64,000 nt of DNA, taken from Pseudomonas sp. Os17 (GTDB taxonomy: Bacteria > Pseudomonadota > Gammaproteobacteria > Pseudomonadales > Pseudomonadaceae). Below the pieces are notes generated by a model. It had not been told where the DNA came from. It ran no database searches and was given only the letters and a program-made list of their open reading frames with translations. The position numbers were made by a program, and so were the translations under genes. Of this stretch, positions 60,819 to 64,000 are shown piece after piece. Position 1 is the first letter of the stretch; each line of letters starts with the position of its first letter. The stretch is taken from the NCBI RefSeq assembly GCF_001547895.1, contig NZ_AP014627.1, positions 4,281,501 to 4,345,500 of the forward strand. Direction: 5' to 3'.

Positions 60819-62741
60819 TCAGGGCAGCTTCAGGGCCCGGGTGACGTCGGCCCAGGGCACGAACTTGAAGTTCTGGGTCTGCTCGGGCATGCGCTTGCGC
60901 CCGTCCTGGACCACCAGCAGGCCCTGGCTCCAGGGCCCGCCGAGGTTGGCCGAGGTGACTTCCAGGCCGTCGGTTTCCGAAGCGCCGTCGATCCCCGCCG
61001 CAGCGTTGAGGCCGACCCGGAAGGCACCGTGGGAAGCGAACGGCGGCTCGGCGTCCAGCACCAGGTAGCTGTCGTTGCCCTGGCTGGAAATCACCAGGTA
61101 GTCGCGGGCGTTGCTCTGGTACAGGGCCAGGCCCTCGACATCGGCCTGCAACAGGCCGCCGACCTTGATCACGCTGTGCAGGGTCGCCGGTTGTTCGGGG
61201 CGGGCGTCCAGGGCCCAGACCCCGACGTCCTCTTCCCCCAGGAACAGCCGCTGGCGCTGGTCGTCGGCGACGCAGCCCTCGGGCTGGCTGGCCACCTTGA
61301 ACTGGCGCACCAGCTCACCCTGGGCACTGCCGGATGGCGCACTCAGGCGGTACTGGACGAAGGTGCCGTCCTTGTCGTTGGCAATCGCATAGATCTCGCC
61401 GCTGGCGGGCTGGAACAGGCACAGGCCGTAGATCGCCTTGAGCGGCGTGGGGATCTCCCCGGCCTCGCGCAGCTCGCCGCTGGCACGGTCGATGGCGAAC
61501 AGGCTGAGGCTGTTGCGGTCGCGGTTGCTGGCCACGGCCAGGTCCACGGTCTGCTGGCCCAGCTTGAAGTTGGGGCGCACGTCGACGTTGTTCAGGCGCC
61601 CCACCGCCAGTTCCTGCAACAGCTTGCCCTGCAGGTCGTAGGCCAGCAGGCCCTGCTTCTTGTTGGTGCCCAGCACCCGGCTCAGGGACGGCTGCTGCGG
61701 GTGGACCCAGATCGCCGGGTCATCGGCGGCATCGCCCTGGCGCCCCACCGGTTCGCTCTGCACCGCCGCCTGCACGTTGGGCAATACCGGCGGCAGGGCC
61801 GGCGCATGGGCCTGCCAGTCCAGCTGGCCCTGGTACAGGCGGCCATCCTCGTCATCGCGCAGCAACACTTGCAGGCCCTTGGCGCTGGCGCGCAGGGCGA
61901 TGTTTTCCGGTTCCTTGAGGCCACTCAGGGGCAAGGTGGCCTGGGCCGACCAGCCCTGCTCCTGCTGCTGATAGAGATGCAGTTGCGCGGCTTTCGGGTC
62001 CAGGCCCAACACCCCGCCCGGCACCAGGGCCATGGCTCCGGCGCTTTTCCTGATCTCGCCAAAGGGCGCGCGCAGGGCCACCGGCTGGCGCGCGGTGTCC
62101 GCTTCGGCGTGGGCCGGGTAGGCCCACCAGCCGACGTTCTGTTCATTGACCAGCAGTTGCTGGGCGGCGTCGTCCACCTGGCAGAACTTGGCCTCCGGCG
62201 GCAGCGGCAGGCCACGCACCCGTCGCGGCTCGGCGCTCAGTTGCGCGCCGTGGCCCACCAGCCACTGCTCGCCCTTGCCCTCCTCGCCCACCAGGAACAG
62301 GAACAGGTTGCTGGCCTCGTCGCGGTACAGGCACAGGCCGTTGACCGGGAAGTCGCGGGGCGGCAGGTACAGCGGCTGGCCCCAATGCCGGGCCTTCGGG
62401 TCGAGGCTCAGCAGCAGTGCCTGCTGGCGTTCATTGTCCAGGCTGGCCACCAGCAGTTGCTGGCCGGCGGCGCGGCTGTCCAGGCCGTTGAACGAGCCCT
62501 TGAAGCGGGCCAGCTGGCGGCCCTGTTCATCCAGCAGCAACAGGCCTTCGCGCTCGCTGGCCAGCAGCCGGTCGGCGCCTGTGCCGGCGGGCACGAAGCC
62601 CAGCCCGGTGACGCCCGGGGTCTGCTCGGCCCAGGGTTTGAGGGTCAGGCCCGGCACGCTGGGGGCGGCCTGGGCAGCACTGCTGGCCAGGCCAATGCAC
62701 AGCGCCAGCAGGGTGGTTTTCGCGATCGATACAGTGCTCAT
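60819..62741 (-). CDS. Secreted double beta-propeller 3-phytase
   Basis: 640 residues; signal peptide ends SSAAQA. The C-terminal half (from about 330) is a beta-propeller phytase with DDPAIWVHPQQP, VLGTNKKQGLLAYDLQGK and GRLNNVDVRPNF, the calcium and phosphate-binding segments of BPP enzymes. The N-terminal half has the same blade pattern but lacks these residues, as in dual-domain phytases. It releases phosphate from inositol hexakisphosphate. AAGGA five bases before the ATG at 62741 favours it over the GTG at 62744. It follows the TonB-dependent receptor by 39 bases. Confidence 0.9.
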   Translation of the reverse strand: MSTVSIAKTTLLALCIGLASSAAQAAPSVPGLTLKPWAEQTPGVTGLGFVPAGTGADRLLASEREGLLLLDEQGRQLARFKGSFNGLDSRAAGQQLLVASLDNERQQALLLSLDPKARHWGQPLYLPPRDFPVNGLCLYRDEASNLFLFLVGEEGKGEQWLVGHGAQLSAEPRRVRGLPLPPEAKFCQVDDAAQQLLVNEQNVGWWAYPAHAEADTARQPVALRAPFGEIRKSAGAMALVPGGVLGLDPKAAQLHLYQQQEQGWSAQATLPLSGLKEPENIALRASAKGLQVLLRDDEDGRLYQGQLDWQAHAPALPPVLPNVQAAVQSEPVGRQGDAADDPAIWVHPQQPSLSRVLGTNKKQGLLAYDLQGKLLQELAVGRLNNVDVRPNFKLGQQTVDLAVASNRDRNSLSLFAIDRASGELREAGEIPTPLKAIYGLCLFQPASGEIYAIANDKDGTFVQYRLSAPSGSAQGELVRQFKVASQPEGCVADDQRQRLFLGEEDVGVWALDARPEQPATLHSVIKVGGLLQADVEGLALYQSNARDYLVISSQGNDSYLVLDAEPPFASHGAFRVGLNAAAGIDGASETDGLEVTSANLGGPWSQGLLVVQDGRKRMPEQTQNFKFVPWADVTRALKLP

Positions 62742-62780
62742 CACAATCCTTGGAGGTGCAGTCGGGCAGCGGCCCGGTAC

Positions 62781-64000
62781 TTAGAAATGGGTGAAGGTCA
62801 GGCCGAGCTTGTAGGTCGGGCCGTATTCCTCGTACTGGGCGTTGTAGGAGCGGTTGCCGGTGTAGACGAAGTACGGCTGGTCGGTGAGGTTCTGCGCCTC
62901 GAAGCTCAGTTGCAGGTTCTTGCTCAGGGAATACTTGGCGCTGAAATCGACGAAGGTCTGGGCGTCCACGTGCAGGTCGTGGGCCTTGTCGCCGATCGAG
63001 GCCAGCTCATAGAGGTAGGCCGACTTGTAGTTGGCCGACAGGCGCAGACTGAGCTTGTCGTCTTCCCAGCCGAGCATCAGGTTGCCCACGGTGTCCGACT
63101 GATTGGGCAGGTCGATGTCGCGCTTGCGGTTGACCCCGGCCTTCTGGTCGAAGCCTTCGATGCTCGCGCTGGAGCGGCTGAAGGTGCTGTTGGCGCCCAG
63201 CAGCAGGCCGTTCCACGGCGCCGGCAGCCAGTCGAACTTCTGCGAGTAGGCCAGCTCCAGGCCATACAGCTTGGCGCTGTCGCCGTTGGCGAAGGTGTGC
63301 GCCTCGGAGAACCCGCTCCAGGCGCCGGTGCCGGCCAGGTCGGTGTTGTAGACGAAGTTCTGGATGTACTTGTAGAACACGAAGGCCGAGACGCTGCCGG
63401 CGCGGCCCATGTAGTGCTCGATGCCCAGGTCCAGGTTGCTCGACTCCAGGGGCTTGAGGTCGGGGTTGCCGAAGGTCGCCTCGTCGCCGTCGATGACAAA
63501 GCCCGGGGCCAGCTGGCCGAAGGTCGGGCGCACCACGCTCTTGGTCCAGGCCGCGCGCAGTTGGGTGTTCTTGTCCAGCTGGTAGCGCGCGTGCAGCCCC
63601 GGCAGCCAGTGCTGGTAGCGGCGCTTGGTGTCGGTGGCGGTGAAGGCGCCGTCGGTGACCCCGGTGCCCTTGGCCTCGAACTCGGTGCCCTCGTAGCGCA
63701 GGCCGGCAATGAAGCGCCAGTCGTCGATGTCCAGGGTGTTCATGAAGTAGCCGGCGTTGATGTCTTCGCGGATCTTGAAGTCGTTGACCCGGGATTCTTC
63801 CTCGTCGTAGAAGGCCGCCGGATTCAGGCCGCCGATCAGTTGCTTGATGGCGCTGCCGCTGATGCCCGGGCCGAAGCGGCCCAGGGAATAGTCCACGCGG
63901 CCCTTCTGGAACTGCCCGAGGTTGAGCTGCTGGTCGGTGAAGCCCAGGGTGTCGAAGTCCTTGTAGACCCAGGCTTCCAGGTCGTTGTCCTTGTTGCGCC
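62781..64000 (-). CDS. TonB-dependent outer-membrane receptor (N-terminal part outside the window)
   Basis: At least 405 residues of barrel are present, open to the window edge. Barrel strands such as DDWRFIAGLRYEGTEFEAKG, GLHARYQLDKNTQLRAAWT and the final LGLTFTHF with terminal Phe are typical. It looks like the TIGR01782 type of receptor. With the phytase and ExbB-ExbD-TonB directly downstream on the same strand, import of phytate or its products is likely. The plug domain and any TonB box cannot be seen. Confidence 0.9.
   Translation of the reverse strand, partial: RNKDNDLEAWVYKDFDTLGFTDQQLNLGQFQKGRVDYSLGRFGPGISGSAIKQLIGGLNPAAFYDEEESRVNDFKIREDINAGYFMNTLDIDDWRFIAGLRYEGTEFEAKGTGVTDGAFTATDTKRRYQHWLPGLHARYQLDKNTQLRAAWTKSVVRPTFGQLAPGFVIDGDEATFGNPDLKPLESSNLDLGIEHYMGRAGSVSAFVFYKYIQNFVYNTDLAGTGAWSGFSEAHTFANGDSAKLYGLELAYSQKFDWLPAPWNGLLLGANSTFSRSSASIEGFDQKAGVNRKRDIDLPNQSDTVGNLMLGWEDDKLSLRLSANYKSAYLYELASIGDKAHDLHVDAQTFVDFSAKYSLSKNLQLSFEAQNLTDQPYFVYTGNRSYNAQYEEYGPTYKLGLTFTHF

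Noticed and set aside
1..64000. CRISPR arrays, tRNA or rRNA genes, prophage or transposon genes
   Set aside because: No regularly spaced repeats, cloverleaf, rRNA or transposase/integrase sequence was recognised; the repeats seen are REP-type elements and the gene duplication.

Overview
The window is a GC-rich chromosomal segment that looks like a fluorescens-group Pseudomonas (protegens/chlororaphis type). Reasons: the metH ... cysI-DUF934 neighbourhood, an OprD-family porin, a Roc-type signalling locus beside a chaperone-usher fimbria, a lexA2-imuA-imuB-dnaE2 mutagenesis cassette with a GTAC-N4-GTAC operator, and many GGAGCCGGCTTGCCGGC-type REP elements. No rRNA, tRNA, CRISPR array, integrase or insertion sequence was seen. 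Assignments rest on reading motifs and translations; nothing was searched against a database.

Layout. 0-12.4 kb is ordinary core genome: the 3' end of metH, a DUF2970 protein, an orphan periplasmic binding protein with a tiny membrane protein upstream, cysI-DUF934, sohB, a histidine phosphatase, an SCP2 protein, a HoxX-like two-domain protein and a large GH63-like glucosidase. 12.5-18.3 kb is accessory. It starts with a small exported protein and a strongly structured leader before a 90-residue protein. It then carries, in a stretch visibly richer in A/T, two tandem copies of a two-gene unit. Each unit is a signal-less protein with an L,D-transpeptidase-like H-x-G-x3-S-x-G-C motif, overlapping a gene for an exported partner. 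This looks like a duplicated periplasm-targeting effector/immunity pair and is the most interesting part of the window. Orphan small genes, a gene relic and REP elements lie between the copies.

18.4-24.6 kb holds an amidase, an MHS-family transporter, an OprD porin, a LysR regulator and a lipoprotein. 24.6-36.6 kb is a signalling and fimbria locus: two LuxR-type response regulators, a RocR-like EAL protein, a 1196-residue hybrid kinase (two periplasmic solute-binding domains, PAS, kinase, receiver, Hpt), a separately encoded two-domain adhesin, and a pilin-chaperone-usher operon. A 14-bp palindrome CAAGAAGCTTCTTG occurs before the first regulator and between adhesin and second regulator, with a 12/14 match before the pilin gene. 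The usher is frameshifted in a C6 tract near its 3' end.

36.8-46.7 kb has a membrane protein, a sterol-desaturase/SRPBCC fusion, an SMP-30-like protein, a DUF465 protein, a UvrA2-like gene interrupted by one in-frame amber codon, a soluble hybrid kinase, and a CsgG / DUF4810 / DUF799 lipoprotein operon. 47-52.7 kb is the SOS-type lexA2-imuA-imuB-dnaE2 operon. 52.8-56.4 kb carries a LysR regulator divergent from an amidohydrolase and a TorF-like porin. 56.7-64 kb, all on the minus strand, is a TonB-dependent receptor (cut by the window edge), a double-propeller phytase, ExbB, ExbD and TonB, which together look like a dedicated phytate-phosphorus uptake unit, followed by a Dyp peroxidase and a Gfo/Idh/MocA oxidoreductase.
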